Positions 52,391 through 63,406 of a stretch of 64,000 nt of DNA are shown here, piece by piece; position 1 is the stretch's first letter, and each line of letters opens with the position of its first letter. The DNA is from Novosphingobium kunmingense. GTDB taxonomy: Bacteria; Pseudomonadota; Alphaproteobacteria; Sphingomonadales; Sphingomonadaceae. The notes under the pieces were generated by a model. It saw only the letters and a list, made by a program, of their open reading frames with translations. It was not told the DNA's origin and did not search any database. The stretch is taken from NCBI RefSeq assembly GCF_002813245.1, contig NZ_PHUF01000004.1, forward strand, positions 312,001 through 376,000, read 5' to 3'. A program made the position numbers and the translations under genes.

Positions 52391-53959
52391 ATGAACCTTG
52401 CCAAGGCACTGGGTTCGATCGGCGGCCTGACGCTGGCCAGCCGCGTCCTGGGCCTTGCCCGCGATGCCCTGTTTACCCGTTATCTTGGGGCGGGCTTTGC
52501 CTCGGACGCGTTTCTGGTCGCCTTCCGACTGCCCAACATGTTCCGGGCGCTGTTCGCTGAAGGGGCGTTCTCCTCGGCCTTCATCCCGCTGTTCAACAAG
52601 AAGGTCGCCAATCCCGACGGTCAGGGCCTGAAGGACGGGATCGCCTTTGCCGAAGCGGCGCTGGCGGTGCTGCTGCCGGTCCTGATCGTCATGACCTTGC
52701 TGCTGGAGATCTTCGCCTGGCCGGTCACCCTCGCGCTGTCGGGCAGGTTCAACGGCGTGACACCAGAGCAGTTCGCTTTCGCGGTCGAACTGTCGCGCTG
52801 GACGATCCCCTACCTCCTGTTCATCAGCCTCGTCTCGCTGCTTGGCGGCATCCTCAATTCGCTGCACAAATTCTGGATCAACGCGGCCGCGCCGATCCTT
52901 CTGAACCTGACGCTGATCGCCGCCCTGCTGGCCTTCAACAGCCACGACCCACTGTTTACCGCGCGCAATCAGGCGATTGCCGTGTCGGTTGCGGGCCTGC
53001 TGCAACTGCTCTGGCTGGCCTGGGCCTGCCGCGCCAACGGGGTCAGTCTCAAACTGCGCCGCCCGCGCCTGACGCCCGAGGTCAGGCACCTGCTCAAGCT
53101 GATCTGGCCCGCTGCGGCCGGCGCCGGGGCAGTGCAGATCAACCTCGTCATTTCGACCGCGCTGGCCGCATCATTGCTGGCCAGCGGTTCGGTCACCTAC
53201 ATCTACATGGCCGACCGGCTGAACCAGCTGCCGCTGGGACTGATCGGGATCGGCCTTGGGACCGTGTTGCTCCCGCTGGTCTCGCGGCAGCTTGGCGAAG
53301 GCAACGAAGCCGGCGCGCTCGAAACGCAGAACCGCGGCATGGAACTGGCGCTGCTGTTGACCCTGCCGGCAACAACGGCGCTGGTCCTGTCGGGCGAGCC
53401 GATCGCCGCCGCGCTGTTCGGCTACGGCCGCTTCACGGCGCAGGACGTCCATTTCACAGCCCAGGCTCTGGCCGCGTTCTCGGTCGGCCTGCCCAGCTAC
53501 ATCCTGATCAAGGTGCTGACGCCGGGCTATTATGCGCGCCACGATACGAAGACACCGGTGCGCTATGCGATGATCTCCATGGCGGTGAACCTCGTGCTCA
53601 ACCTTGCGCTGATCATGCCGCTGCAGCACATGGGTCCGCCGCTCGCCACCGCGATCGCCTCGACCGTCAACGTCTGGATGCTTTACGCGACGCTGAAGAA
53701 GCGCGGACAGTTTGCCGCCGATGCGCGGTTGAAGCGGCGCGCCCCGCGCCTGCTCTTGGCCGCGCTCCTCATGGGCGGGCTGCTCTGGGCGGCGCAGGCC
53801 TGGATCATGCCGTTCACCCACGGCGTCTGGTGGAGCCGGGTCCTGGCGCTGGCGGCGCTGGTCAGCGCGGGCGCGCTGGTCTATGCGCTCGCGACGCTCG
53901 TGCTGGGGGCCTTCACCCGCGACGACATCAAACTGCTTTTGCGGCGCAAGGCCGCCTGA
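52391..53959 (+). CDS. murJ: Lipid II flippase MurJ
   Basis: A 522-aa inner-membrane protein with about 14 hydrophobic segments, flipping lipid II to the periplasm for peptidoglycan synthesis. Family landmarks: LTLASRVLGLARDALFTRYLGAGFASDAFLVAFRLPNMFRALFAEGAFSSAFIP at the N-terminus (with the conserved Arg residues of the cavity) and YIYMADRLNQLPLGLIGIGLGTVLLPLVSR in the middle. Full length. It lies 40 bases after secB and 15 before trpS. Confidence 0.97.
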   Translation: MNLAKALGSIGGLTLASRVLGLARDALFTRYLGAGFASDAFLVAFRLPNMFRALFAEGAFSSAFIPLFNKKVANPDGQGLKDGIAFAEAALAVLLPVLIVMTLLLEIFAWPVTLALSGRFNGVTPEQFAFAVELSRWTIPYLLFISLVSLLGGILNSLHKFWINAAAPILLNLTLIAALLAFNSHDPLFTARNQAIAVSVAGLLQLLWLAWACRANGVSLKLRRPRLTPEVRHLLKLIWPAAAGAGAVQINLVISTALAASLLASGSVTYIYMADRLNQLPLGLIGIGLGTVLLPLVSRQLGEGNEAGALETQNRGMELALLLTLPATTALVLSGEPIAAALFGYGRFTAQDVHFTAQALAAFSVGLPSYILIKVLTPGYYARHDTKTPVRYAMISMAVNLVLNLALIMPLQHMGPPLATAIASTVNVWMLYATLKKRGQFAADARLKRRAPRLLLAALLMGGLLWAAQAWIMPFTHGVWWSRVLALAALVSAGALVYALATLVLGAFTRDDIKLLLRRKAA

Positions 53960-53974
53960 CGACAGGGACTTTCG

Positions 53975-54994
53975 ATGCGTATCGTTTCCGGCATCCAGCC
54001 GACCGGCAACCTGCACCTGGGCAATTATCTGGGCGCGATCCGCAACTGGGTGAAGATGCAGGACGAAGTGACCGCAGCCGGCGGGCAGTGCCTCTATTTC
54101 CTGGCCGATCTGCATGCCATCTCGATGCCGCACGATCCGGCGCAGCTGGGCGCCAACACGCGCGAGATGGTCGCGGCGCTGGTCGCCTGCGGGATCGATC
54201 CCGACCGCTCGATCCTGTTCAACCAGACGCAGGTCCCCGCGCACGCCGAGCTGCAGTGGCTTTTGAACGGCACCGCCCGCATGGGCTGGCTCAATCGCAT
54301 GACCCAGTGGAAGGACAAGGCCGGCAAGAACCGCGAAGGAGCCAGCGTCGCGCTGTTCACCTATCCGGTGCTGCAGGCCGCCGACGTCCTGCTCTACCAG
54401 GCGACCCATGTCCCGGTGGGCGACGACCAGAAGCAGCACCTCGAACTGGCGCGCGACATTGCGCAGAAGTTCAACAACGACTTCGCCCCCGAGGGCCAGC
54501 CGGTCTTCGCCCTGCCCGAACCGACAATCCCGCCCGAAGCCGCGCGGATCATGTCCCTGCGTGACGGCACCGCCAAGATGAGCAAGTCCGATCCTTCGGA
54601 CATGAGCCGCATCAATCTGACCGACGATGCCGACACGATCATGGCCAAGGTCAGGAAGGCCAAGACCGATCCCGAACCCCTGCCCTCCGACAAGGGCGGG
54701 CTGAACGGTCGGTCCGAGGCGGCGAACCTCGTCGCGATCTATGCCGTGATGGCGGGCGAAACGGTCGATGCCGTGCTGGGCCGCTTCGGCGGTCAGGGCT
54801 TCGGCGCTTTCAAGCCGGCGTTGGGCGAGCTGCTGGTCGAGGGGCTGGCCCCGATCAACGCGCGGTTCCTGGCGCTGCAGAACGACCGCGAGGCGCTCGA
54901 CACGATTTTGGTCAAGGGGGCGTACAAGGCGCGCGAGCTGGCCGCGCCGACGCTGACCGCCGCTTACCAGGCGCTGGGATTGGTCCGCTTTTAA
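53975..54994 (+). CDS. trpS: Tryptophan-tRNA ligase
   Basis: A 339-aa class I synthetase. The HIGH-type motif is [10 protein letters not shown] (residues ~10-20) and the KMSKS motif is AKMSKSD. Other family blocks: [58 protein letters not shown]. Length is normal. It lies 15 bases downstream of murJ and probably ends the secB-murJ-trpS run. Confidence 0.97.
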   Translation: MRIVSGIQPTGNLHLGNYLGAIRNWVKMQDEVTAAGGQCLYFLADLHAISMPHDPAQLGANTREMVAALVACGIDPDRSILFNQTQVPAHAELQWLLNGTARMGWLNRMTQWKDKAGKNREGASVALFTYPVLQAADVLLYQATHVPVGDDQKQHLELARDIAQKFNNDFAPEGQPVFALPEPTIPPEAARIMSLRDGTAKMSKSDPSDMSRINLTDDADTIMAKVRKAKTDPEPLPSDKGGLNGRSEAANLVAIYAVMAGETVDAVLGRFGGQGFGAFKPALGELLVEGLAPINARFLALQNDREALDTILVKGAYKARELAAPTLTAAYQALGLVRF

Positions 54995-55153
54995 AGGCGA
55001 TCGTGCAATCCTGGTGGTGTCCACTTTCGCACTGTCGCACGCAGGAAACCATTCAACAGCGATTAAGCCGTCTTGGCGCAAACCATCGTCAATTCTACAC
55101 TTTTCGCCGTTCGCAGACGATTCGCGAGTAAACGGCCACGGAGGAATCTGACG

Positions 55154-55858
55154 ATGTCTTACGATAGCAGCAGAGTGGCACGTTGGGCCAAGCGCGCGAT
55201 CGTGCCGCTGGTGATTGCGGCGCTGGCCGCCTGCGCACAGCCCTTCAATGCCAAGGTTTCCCGGTTCCAGAGCCAGCTCCCCGCCCCCCAGGGGCAGAGC
55301 TTTGCGGTCGTCGCCGACGATCCCGCGCTGGCCGGTGGTCTGGAATTCTCGCAGTACGCCCGCCTGGTCGAAGCACAGATGACCAAGCTCGGCTACACCC
55401 CCGCCAGCCCCGAAAGCGCCACCATGCTGGTGCGCTTCGACTATGGCGTGGACAAGGGTCGCGAAAAGGTCCGCCGCAGCGCCGGCTTCTATCGCGATCC
55501 GTTCTACAGCCCGTGGTATGGCTACAGCCGCTTCGGCTATGGCTATGGCCGTCCCGGCTTCGGCTATGGCGGCTACGGGGCCTTCGGGCGGCCGTGGGGC
55601 TATGGCTGGTACGATCCGTTCTTCGATGACGGCTATGACAGCTACACGGTCTACACCAGCGGCATCGAGATGAAGATCGACCGCAAGGCCGACGGCGCGC
55701 GCCTGTTCGAGGGCAAGGCCGAAGCCGCCTCGCTGTCGAACCGCCTGGGCTACTTGGTGCCGAACCTGGTCGAGGCCATGTTCACCGACTTCCCCGGAAA
55801 CTCGGGCGAAACGGTGCGTATCTCGGTCGCCCCCGAAAAGAAGACGACCAAGCGCTAG
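55154..55858 (+). CDS. DUF4136-type lipoprotein with Gly/Tyr-rich insert
   Basis: A 234-aa probable lipoprotein. Signal peptide with lipobox LAAC (Cys near 27). A DUF4136-like start (KVSRFQSQLPAPQGQSFAVV, ARLVEAQMTKLGYTPASPESATMLVRFDYGV) leads into a striking low-complexity stretch at ~125-165 rich in Gly, Tyr, Phe and Arg (FGYGYGRPGFGYGGYG), then a beta-rich end with EMKIDRKADGARLFEGKAEA. Function unknown; DUF4136 proteins are common outer-membrane lipoproteins in Bacteroidetes and Sphingomonads. A terminator follows. Confidence 0.85.
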   Translation: MSYDSSRVARWAKRAIVPLVIAALAACAQPFNAKVSRFQSQLPAPQGQSFAVVADDPALAGGLEFSQYARLVEAQMTKLGYTPASPESATMLVRFDYGVDKGREKVRRSAGFYRDPFYSPWYGYSRFGYGYGRPGFGYGGYGAFGRPWGYGWYDPFFDDGYDSYTVYTSGIEMKIDRKADGARLFEGKAEAASLSNRLGYLVPNLVEAMFTDFPGNSGETVRISVAPEKKTTKR

Positions 55859-55881
55859 GCACCTGATTGCGTGAAATCACC

Positions 55882-55915
55882 AAAGGGGCGGGTCCGGCAA
55901 CGGGCCCGCCCTTTT
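55882..55915. terminator. Terminator between DUF4136 gene and dut
   Basis: 14-bp stem AAAGGGGCGGGTCC / GGGCCCGCCCTTTT (two G-T pairs) with a 6-base loop; T run on the plus strand and A run upstream, so it may serve both convergent genes. Confidence 0.85.
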
Positions 55916-55919
55916 CGCG

Positions 55920-56402
55920 TCAGTTGCCCAGCGCGACGACTCCACCGGTGGAACCGAAGCCGCCTTCGCCGCGCTGCGTCTCGTCCAGTTCATCGACCTT
56001 GAGCCAGGTGCCCTTGGTAACCTGGGCGACGACCAACTGGGCGATCCGATCGCCGCGGCGGACGTCGAACGCCTCGACGCCGTGGTTGATCAGGATCACC
56101 TTCACTTCGCCGCGATAGTCGCTGTCGATCGTGCCTGGCGTGTTGGGCACGGTGATCCCGTGCTTCAGCGCCAGGCCCGAACGCGGCCGCACCTGGATCT
56201 CGAAGCCATGCGGGATCGCCACGGCGATGCCGGTCGCCACCGCATGGCGCGCGCCCGGAGCAAGGGTCACGTCTTCGGCCGCCAGCACGTCCATGCCGGC
56301 GGCGCCGTCGGTGGCATAGGCGGGCAGTTCCAGCCCCTCGAAATGAGGCAGGCGCTTAACCGGGATCGGAATCGACGGGTTCGGTGACGGGGTTGAGGGC
56401 AT
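55920..56402 (-). CDS. dut: dUTP diphosphatase
   Basis: A 160-aa trimeric dUTPase hydrolysing dUTP to dUMP, preventing uracil misincorporation. The five motifs are in order: [57 protein letters not shown] and the C-terminal [11 protein letters not shown] flap. ATG 56402 is preceded by GAGAA and gives a 47-base overlap with the end of coaBC; the next possible start is inside conserved sequence. The coaBC-dut pairing is common in proteobacteria. Confidence 0.96.
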   Translation of the reverse strand: MPSTPSPNPSIPIPVKRLPHFEGLELPAYATDGAAGMDVLAAEDVTLAPGARHAVATGIAVAIPHGFEIQVRPRSGLALKHGITVPNTPGTIDSDYRGEVKVILINHGVEAFDVRRGDRIAQLVVAQVTKGTWLKVDELDETQRGEGGFGSTGGVVALGN

Positions 56403-58023
56403 CGGCAATTCTCTCGGCAAGGATCTGGGCTACCGCATCCTTTGCCATTTCCGGCAGGCTTTCGACACCCGCATCGCTAATGATATGCACGGCGTTGACT
56501 TCGCCCCCCATGACATCGCCCGACACGTCGTTGGCGACGATCCAGTCAGCCCCCTTGCGCTTGCGCTTGTCCTTGGCGTGGTCGATCACCTTCTCGGTTT
56601 CGGCGGCAAAGCCGACGACCAGCTTGGGCCGCTTGGCACTGGCCGCGACCGAGGCGAGGATGTCGGGGTTTTCGGTCAGGCGCAACGCCGGAGGGGCGCT
56701 GCCGCGCTTCTTCATCTTTTCGCCCGAGACCTCGGTGGTGCGCCAGTCGGCCACGGCGGCGACCATGACCGCTGCATCCACGGGGAGCGCGGCCTTCACC
56801 GCTTCGGCCATTTCCAGCGCGGTCTCGACGAAAACGCGGTCCACCCCCGGCGGGCATTCCAGCGCAACGGGCCCCGAGACCAATGTGACCGTTGCCCCCA
56901 GCCGCGCCAGGGCCGCGGCGATGGCATAGCCCTGCTTGCCGCTGGACCGGTTGGCGATGTAGCGCACCGGATCGATCGGCTCGTGCGTTGGGCCGGCGGT
57001 GACCAGTACGTGCTTGCCTGCAAGCTGGTCGCTGACCGGGGCGAAAGCCTCGTCCCCGGCGAAATCGGGCTGGCCGAACAGCGGATCGTCGATCAGGGCA
57101 TCGGCAAGCTTGCTCCCTTCGAAGCTGTCGCCCCTGATCGGCTGCGGCGCGGCCTGGCCGGTGACCTCGTGGTTGATCGCATCGGGATCGGTTGGCGGGG
57201 CCGATTTGGCGCGGCCCTTCTTCGACAGGATCGGCGCGGCCAGCAGCACTTCGTCGGACGGCGTTTCCTCGGGCGCGGGAACGTCCTCGAAAGTGATCGA
57301 GGGTATCGCCTCGCCTTCGACAGGATCGTCCTCGCCGAAGACGCGGCGCGACTTGGTGGTGCGCTTGATCAGGCTGGAGGCCAGCCCGCCAAGGCCTATG
57401 TCGATCGACTGCGACGCGGCGTCGAAATCGAGCGGGCCTTCCAGCGCGAGCTGCGGTTCGACCGCCGGCATTGCCAGCGCCTCGAGGCTGAGCATCTGGC
57501 AGATCGCGTTCCACACCGCGACCGGTTCGGGCAGGCGCCCCGCACCGTATTCGCCGCAGGCCATCGGCCCCTCATCGGGATCGAGTACCGCCACTCCGCG
57601 CTCCATCAGGGTGCGCACGTTGTCTTGCGTGGCGGCGTGTTCCCACATCTTCACGTTCATCGCCGGCACGGCCAGCACCGGCTTGTCGGTGGCGAGCAGC
57701 AGCGTGGTGGCCAGATCGTCAGCAATGCCCTGGACCATCTTGGCCATCATGTTGGCCGTCGCCGGGCAGACCACCACCAGATCGGCCGCGCGGCTGAGCT
57801 GGATATGGCCCATCTCGATCTCGGCGGTGAGGTCCCACAGCGTGGTGTGGACGGGATTTTCCGACAAGGCAGCCAGCGTCATCGCGGTGACGAAGTGCGA
57901 GCCACCCTCGGTCAGCACACAGGTCACTTCGCCGCCGTTGCGGCGGATCAGGCGAACCAGTTCGCATGCCTTGTAGGCGGCGATTCCGCCCCCGACGATC
58001 AAAAGTATTCTAGGCCCGGTCAT
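56356..58023 (-). CDS. coaBC: CoaBC bifunctional enzyme (PPC synthetase / decarboxylase) with long interdomain insert
   Basis: A 555-aa coenzyme A biosynthesis enzyme; typical length is about 400. The N-terminal CoaC part (~1-182) has [43 protein letters not shown] and PAMNVKMW (FMN/substrate sites). The C-terminal CoaB part starts ~329 with [34 protein letters not shown] and ends with [14 protein letters not shown], complete. Between them, residues ~183-328 are an acidic, Pro/Ser-rich insert with no domain I recognise; the normal linker is only about ten residues. The start is ATG 58023 (MTGPRILLI), though a TTG at 58041 is possible. It is followed by dut with a 47-base overlap. Confidence 0.94.
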   Translation of the reverse strand: MTGPRILLIVGGGIAAYKACELVRLIRRNGGEVTCVLTEGGSHFVTAMTLAALSENPVHTTLWDLTAEIEMGHIQLSRAADLVVVCPATANMMAKMVQGIADDLATTLLLATDKPVLAVPAMNVKMWEHAATQDNVRTLMERGVAVLDPDEGPMACGEYGAGRLPEPVAVWNAICQMLSLEALAMPAVEPQLALEGPLDFDAASQSIDIGLGGLASSLIKRTTKSRRVFGEDDPVEGEAIPSITFEDVPAPEETPSDEVLLAAPILSKKGRAKSAPPTDPDAINHEVTGQAAPQPIRGDSFEGSKLADALIDDPLFGQPDFAGDEAFAPVSDQLAGKHVLVTAGPTHEPIDPVRYIANRSSGKQGYAIAAALARLGATVTLVSGPVALECPPGVDRVFVETALEMAEAVKAALPVDAAVMVAAVADWRTTEVSGEKMKKRGSAPPALRLTENPDILASVAASAKRPKLVVGFAAETEKVIDHAKDKRKRKGADWIVANDVSGDVMGGEVNAVHIISDAGVESLPEMAKDAVAQILAERIADALNPVTEPVDSDPG

Positions 58024-58128
58024 GGCCACCAGCTTGTGCAATTCCCCAGCCCTTCACGCAACAGGCTTTGCATCCGGGTTTCCCTGCGCCACAAAGGATA
58101 AGAGCGCGTTAATGCAAGGGGAGTGGCA

Positions 58129-58527
58129 ATGCGTCTGATCCTGACGATCCTGGTCTTTCTGGTCGGCCTGTTCGACCTGTTCATGGGGCTCAATTTCCTG
58201 TTCAATCCGCAGGGCACCGCGCCCGGCTTCGGTATCACCGCCGATGGCGCGGCGGGCTGGTCGGCGATCCGGGCCGACTTCACCGCCTTCTTCCTGGTCA
58301 TCGCCGGTTGCATGATGCTGGGGGCTTGGCGCCGCAACGCCGACCTGCTGCTGGTCCCTGCCGCGCTGATGGGCACCGCCTTCACCGGCCGCGCGGTCAG
58401 CCTGGCGCTCGACGGGGCCTATCCCGGCTGGCCGGTGCCGATGGCGGTGGAAGCCGTTCACGTGGTCCTGATGCTCGCTGCCTGGCGCGTCCTGCCGCAT
58501 CACCGCATCGAGGAACTGACGTCCTGA
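58129..58527 (+). CDS. Small four-helix membrane protein (DUF4345-like)
   Basis: A 132-aa protein with four hydrophobic segments (~2-24, 43-63, 67-88, 100-120), starting LILTILVFLVGLFDLFMGLNFLFNP, which matches the style of the DUF4345 group of short bacterial membrane proteins. Function unknown. ATG 58129 is preceded by AGGGGAG at 6-7 nt, better than the in-frame GTG at 58123. It is divergent from coaBC and 89 bases upstream of ftsH. Confidence 0.72.
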   Translation: MRLILTILVFLVGLFDLFMGLNFLFNPQGTAPGFGITADGAAGWSAIRADFTAFFLVIAGCMMLGAWRRNADLLLVPAALMGTAFTGRAVSLALDGAYPGWPVPMAVEAVHVVLMLAAWRVLPHHRIEELTS

Positions 58528-58562
58528 TCGCTTCCGTCGATCAGTGATTCCACGACCGTAAA

Positions 58563-58590
58563 CTTGCGCTTCACCCGTGCAGGCCTACAT
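58563..58590 (+). promoter_or_regulatory. Candidate RpoH-type promoter for ftsH
   Basis: CTTG followed after 18 bases by CTACAT, about 26 bases before the ftsH ATG; this is one base from the alphaproteobacterial heat-shock pattern CTTG-N17/18-CYTATNT. The same bases also read as TTGCGC-N16-TACATT, a weak sigma-70 site. Confidence 0.35.
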
Positions 58591-58616
58591 TGGCGGGCAC
58601 GAAAGGATTTGCGCGC

Positions 58617-60560
<1,944 letters not shown>

Positions 60561-60583
60561 CGGGTGGGCGATGGAGGCGGCCG

Positions 60584-61627
60584 TCAGGCAACTTCGAGCG
60601 CCACCAGGGCCAGGGCGAACAGGGTCAGGGCGGTGAAGGCAATGACCGACAGGGCTGCGGTGCGCCACAGCGCACCCGGCCGCGTCAGTCCGTAGGTATC
60701 CTTGAGCTGCCGGTACATGTGCAGCGGCGGTATCGCCGTCGCGGCGACGGCGATGCCGGGCAGGCCGATCAAGCCCCACAGGCTGAGCACGACGACGAGC
60801 AACGTCATGAAGCACAGCGAATAGGTCACGAATACAGTGTGGTCGTAGAGGCCGAAACGGCGCCGCCAGGCGAACAGAAGCCACACGAACGGAACCGACA
60901 GCGGGATCAGCGCCCAGGAATATTTGTAGGCGCCGGTCTGCAGCTTGTAGAGCAGGAGTTCTGGGTTGGCGGTCGCCTTCCTGACCGCGTTGGCCAGCCA
61001 CGGAATGTCCGTCTTGATCGCTTCCTTGTCATTGATGACCAGCGGCGCGCTCGACGCACCGCCAGCCTTGAGCCGTTCGAGCACGGCGAGATCGTCGCGT
61101 TCCGAGGCGAGCCTGCGATCGACATCGGCCGTGTCCGCACCAGCTTTGACAAGCCGGCCGCGCTTTGCCTCCAGTTCGGCAACCGTGGTGCGCTGCTGCG
61201 CCAGCGCGACGTTCATGTTGGGCGCCAGGGTCGAACCGCCGATCACCGATCGCACCACCGCGAACATCAGGAACACGCTGAACAGGAACAGCGCGATCGG
61301 GCTGACATAACTGGCGCGGCGGCCGTCGATGTATTCGCGGGTCAGCCTGCCCGGTCGCCAGACCAGCAGCGGCAGGGTCCGCCAGATCTTTCCTTCGAAA
61401 TGGAACACGCCGTGCAACAGATCATGGAAGAACGCACCCAGCGTCTTATGGACATGCGCCGCCTGGCCGCAGCCGTGGCAATGGCTGCCGATCAGCGGGG
61501 TGCCGCAGTTGAGGCAGGCGGTCTCGTGGGTATGGCCGTCAACCGCCTCGCCATGATCCGGCTCAACCGCACGCGCCGCCAGGGCCCCTTCGGCAATGCT
61601 GCCGACAACGTCATCGCCACCCGTCAC
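60584..61627 (-). CDS. DUF3667-type membrane protein with N-terminal zinc ribbon
   Basis: A 347-aa protein. The N-terminus carries CLNCGTPL...SHCHGCGQ, a four-Cys zinc ribbon, then KTLGAFFHDLLHGVFHFEGKIWRTLPLLVWRPGRLTREYIDGRR, which is characteristic of the DUF3667 family, and membrane helices. A long soluble insert (~155-230, AELEAKRGRLVKAGADTADVDRRLASERDDLAVLERL) is predicted helical, probably a coiled coil, before three further helices. Function unknown. The GTG start at 61627 follows AGGGGAGC by 8 nt. It is convergent with ftsH, 23 bases apart. Confidence 0.8.
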   Translation of the reverse strand: MTGGDDVVGSIAEGALAARAVEPDHGEAVDGHTHETACLNCGTPLIGSHCHGCGQAAHVHKTLGAFFHDLLHGVFHFEGKIWRTLPLLVWRPGRLTREYIDGRRASYVSPIALFLFSVFLMFAVVRSVIGGSTLAPNMNVALAQQRTTVAELEAKRGRLVKAGADTADVDRRLASERDDLAVLERLKAGGASSAPLVINDKEAIKTDIPWLANAVRKATANPELLLYKLQTGAYKYSWALIPLSVPFVWLLFAWRRRFGLYDHTVFVTYSLCFMTLLVVVLSLWGLIGLPGIAVAATAIPPLHMYRQLKDTYGLTRPGALWRTAALSVIAFTALTLFALALVALEVA

Positions 61628-61721
61628 GTCCGTGCTCCCCTGTGAACGGTGCCATTCATGGTCTTGTCAGCTTCGCCCGGTCAAGCCACCAATCTGCCGC
61701 CACCGAAGGAGAAGTCGTGCG

Positions 61722-62093
61722 ATGCGAATGGTTCTGACAGCCGCTGCGGTATCTCTGGTGCTCGCCGCCCCGGCGTACGCCGCCGAACGCACGACCGAGG
61801 CGTTCTATTCCGATGCGCTAGCGCTCAAGGCGAAGGGGCCGATGGCGCTGTTCTCAGGAAAGCTCAAGCCGCTGATGGCCGAAGGCAAGGCTGCCGGCGA
61901 AGCGCTCCGCCAGCAACGTCTGGCCGCATTGAAGCGCGGCGAGGCGCCGAGCTATTGTCCGCCCGAAGGCGGCCGGATGGGGCAGCAGGACATGCTCGAC
62001 GGGCTGGGCAAAATCCCTGCGGACGAACGGCGCAGGCTATCGCTCAGTCAGGGCATGTTGCGCGTGCTCCAGACGAGATACCCTTGCCGCTGA
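61722..62093 (+). CDS. Small secreted protein, Rap1a/Tai-like
   Basis: A 123-aa exported protein: signal peptide ending PAYA-AE near 21, then FYSDALALKAKGPMALFSGKLKPLMAEGKAAGEALRQQRLAALKRGEAPSYCPPEGG and a final RYPC. The pair of Cys (YCPP and the C-terminal PC) and helical spacing are reminiscent of the Rap1a/Tai periplasmic immunity-protein fold, but the match is loose and no type VI secretion gene is near. Start ATG 61722; a second ATG two codons later is possible. AGGAG lies 10 nt upstream. Confidence 0.65.
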   Translation: MRMVLTAAAVSLVLAAPAYAAERTTEAFYSDALALKAKGPMALFSGKLKPLMAEGKAAGEALRQQRLAALKRGEAPSYCPPEGGRMGQQDMLDGLGKIPADERRRLSLSQGMLRVLQTRYPCR

Positions 62094-62097
62094 CCGC

Positions 62098-62847
62098 CTA
62101 GGGCGTCGCTATGCCGAGCGCTGCGCGGGTGAACGGCGGCCACCAATCGCTGTACCACACCGCGACGGCGACGACCTGGCCTGCGACCAGCAAGGGGATG
62201 CCGATCCGCAAGACCCGGTGCACCGCGCCGCGCGTCACGCGGTCGTAGAGCGCGGCGATCGCCAGCAGCAGGTTGACCGCGAAATAGTAATGCACCCAGG
62301 TGTTGAACGGCCCTGTGCCAGTCACGGCGTCGAGGCCGCCGCCCCACCAGCGCTGATAGGGCCCGCCCATGATCGCGGTGGTCGCCATGAACATCAGCCG
62401 CTTGTGCGAAGGCGAATCGGCCCGGGCGCGGATGGCGAGCGCCGCGCAGATCGCGAAGGCGATAAGGACGTAGAGCGGGAAGGTGAAGAAGCGGACGTTC
62501 TCGGGGTCGGTCTGCGCCCAGAAACGCTGGCTGTAGACCTCGGCGCCGAAGCCGGTAATCACGACCAGGACGGCCAGCATGGCCCCAGCCACTCCGACAA
62601 TTCCATGAAGGTCGGGCCGGCGCCGTGCGATCAGGCTGACCTGCAGGGACAGCAGCACCAGCCAGCCGAAATAGACGAAGACGTGCGCAACCAGGATTGG
62701 TGGGGCGACGTACGGCGCCTCGCCTGCAAAGCGTTGCCTGACCGGTTCGCTGAAGCCCATCGCGACGGCGAGCCACGAGGTTGCGGCAAACAGCAGCCAG
62801 AACGCGCTGTCCCAGCGGTGACGAGATGCGAAACCGGTCGCTTCCAT
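62098..62847 (-). CDS. Uncharacterised integral membrane protein, six to seven helices
   Basis: A 249-aa membrane protein with about seven hydrophobic segments. Only weak landmarks: RWDSAFWLLFAATSWLAVAMGF at the start, VFVYFGWLVLLSLQVSLIARRRPDLHG, and RLMFMATTAIMGGPYQRWWGGG later. The HG and RRRPDLH elements suggest a cytochrome-b561/DUF420-like haem protein, but I am not sure. I chose ATG 62847 (MEATGF) because GAGGGGG lies 8 nt upstream; ATGs at 62853 and 62868 are alternatives. It is convergent with the small secreted protein. Confidence 0.7.
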   Translation of the reverse strand: MEATGFASRHRWDSAFWLLFAATSWLAVAMGFSEPVRQRFAGEAPYVAPPILVAHVFVYFGWLVLLSLQVSLIARRRPDLHGIVGVAGAMLAVLVVITGFGAEVYSQRFWAQTDPENVRFFTFPLYVLIAFAICAALAIRARADSPSHKRLMFMATTAIMGGPYQRWWGGGLDAVTGTGPFNTWVHYYFAVNLLLAIAALYDRVTRGAVHRVLRIGIPLLVAGQVVAVAVWYSDWWPPFTRAALGIATP

Positions 62848-62932
62848 GACCATCCCCCTCTTGCCCATCGCAAAGGGAAACAGGTTATTGCGGCCGCGTC
62901 AAACCGGACCGCGCGACAGTCTGATATCGCAC

Positions 62933-62967
62933 GAAAAAGCCCGCGCGCCAGGATCGGCGCGCGGGCT
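62933..62967 (-). terminator. Rho-independent terminator of rpoZ
   Basis: 12-bp perfect stem AGCCCGCGCGCC / GGCGCGCGGGCT, 6-base loop, then TTTTT on the minus strand, 24 bases after the rpoZ stop. Confidence 0.9.
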
Positions 62968-62990
62968 GCATTTGTCTATCTCGCGGTAGA

Positions 62991-63335
62991 TCAGCCGTCG
63001 TAGTCACCGCCCAGCGAGGTGTTGCGCACCGGGGCCGCAGCGGTGATGCGCAGTGCTTCGGCCTGCTGGCTGAGCGAGCCGATGTCATCGACCTCGTCAT
63101 CGTCGTCGGGCAGGACGCGCTGCAGCGAGTTGACGACCGATTCCTTGAGGTTGTCGGGCCGCACGGTCTGTTCGGCGATCTCGCGCAGAGCGACGACCGG
63201 GTTCTTGTCGCGGTCGCGGTCAATGGTCAGTTCGGCGCCGCCCGAAATCTCGCGCGCGCGCTGAGCGGCCAGCAGGACCAGGTCGAACCGGTTGGGGATC
63301 TTGTCTACGCAATCTTCAACGGTAACGCGCGCCAT
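62991..63335 (-). CDS. rpoZ: DNA-directed RNA polymerase omega subunit
   Basis: A 114-aa omega subunit that helps assemble beta' into RNA polymerase and forms part of a ppGpp site. The conserved core is [33 protein letters not shown], followed by [11 protein letters not shown] and the acidic PDDDDEVDD tail common in alphaproteobacteria. ATG 63335. It has its own promoter (63377-63405) and terminator. spoT, often downstream, is not next to it here. Confidence 0.96.
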   Translation of the reverse strand: MARVTVEDCVDKIPNRFDLVLLAAQRAREISGGAELTIDRDRDKNPVVALREIAEQTVRPDNLKESVVNSLQRVLPDDDDEVDDIGSLSQQAEALRITAAAPVRNTSLGGDYDG

Positions 63336-63376
63336 CAGGGCACTCCAATTCGTACAAAACGTGCGGGAATGGTCGG

Positions 63377-63405
63377 TGTTAGGCCTTGCGCGATTCGCAA
63401 GTCAA
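63377..63405 (-). promoter_or_regulatory. Candidate sigma-70 promoter of rpoZ
   Basis: Minus-strand TTGACT (63405-63400), 17-base spacer, CTAACA (63382-63377). Transcription would start near 63370, about 35 bases before the ATG. Confidence 0.55.
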
Positions 63406-63406
63406 G

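Noticed and set aside
55500-55640. Repeated ggctatggc units as a microsatellite
   Set aside because: Short, imperfect and in frame, encoding a Gly/Tyr-rich stretch; not a separate repeat element.
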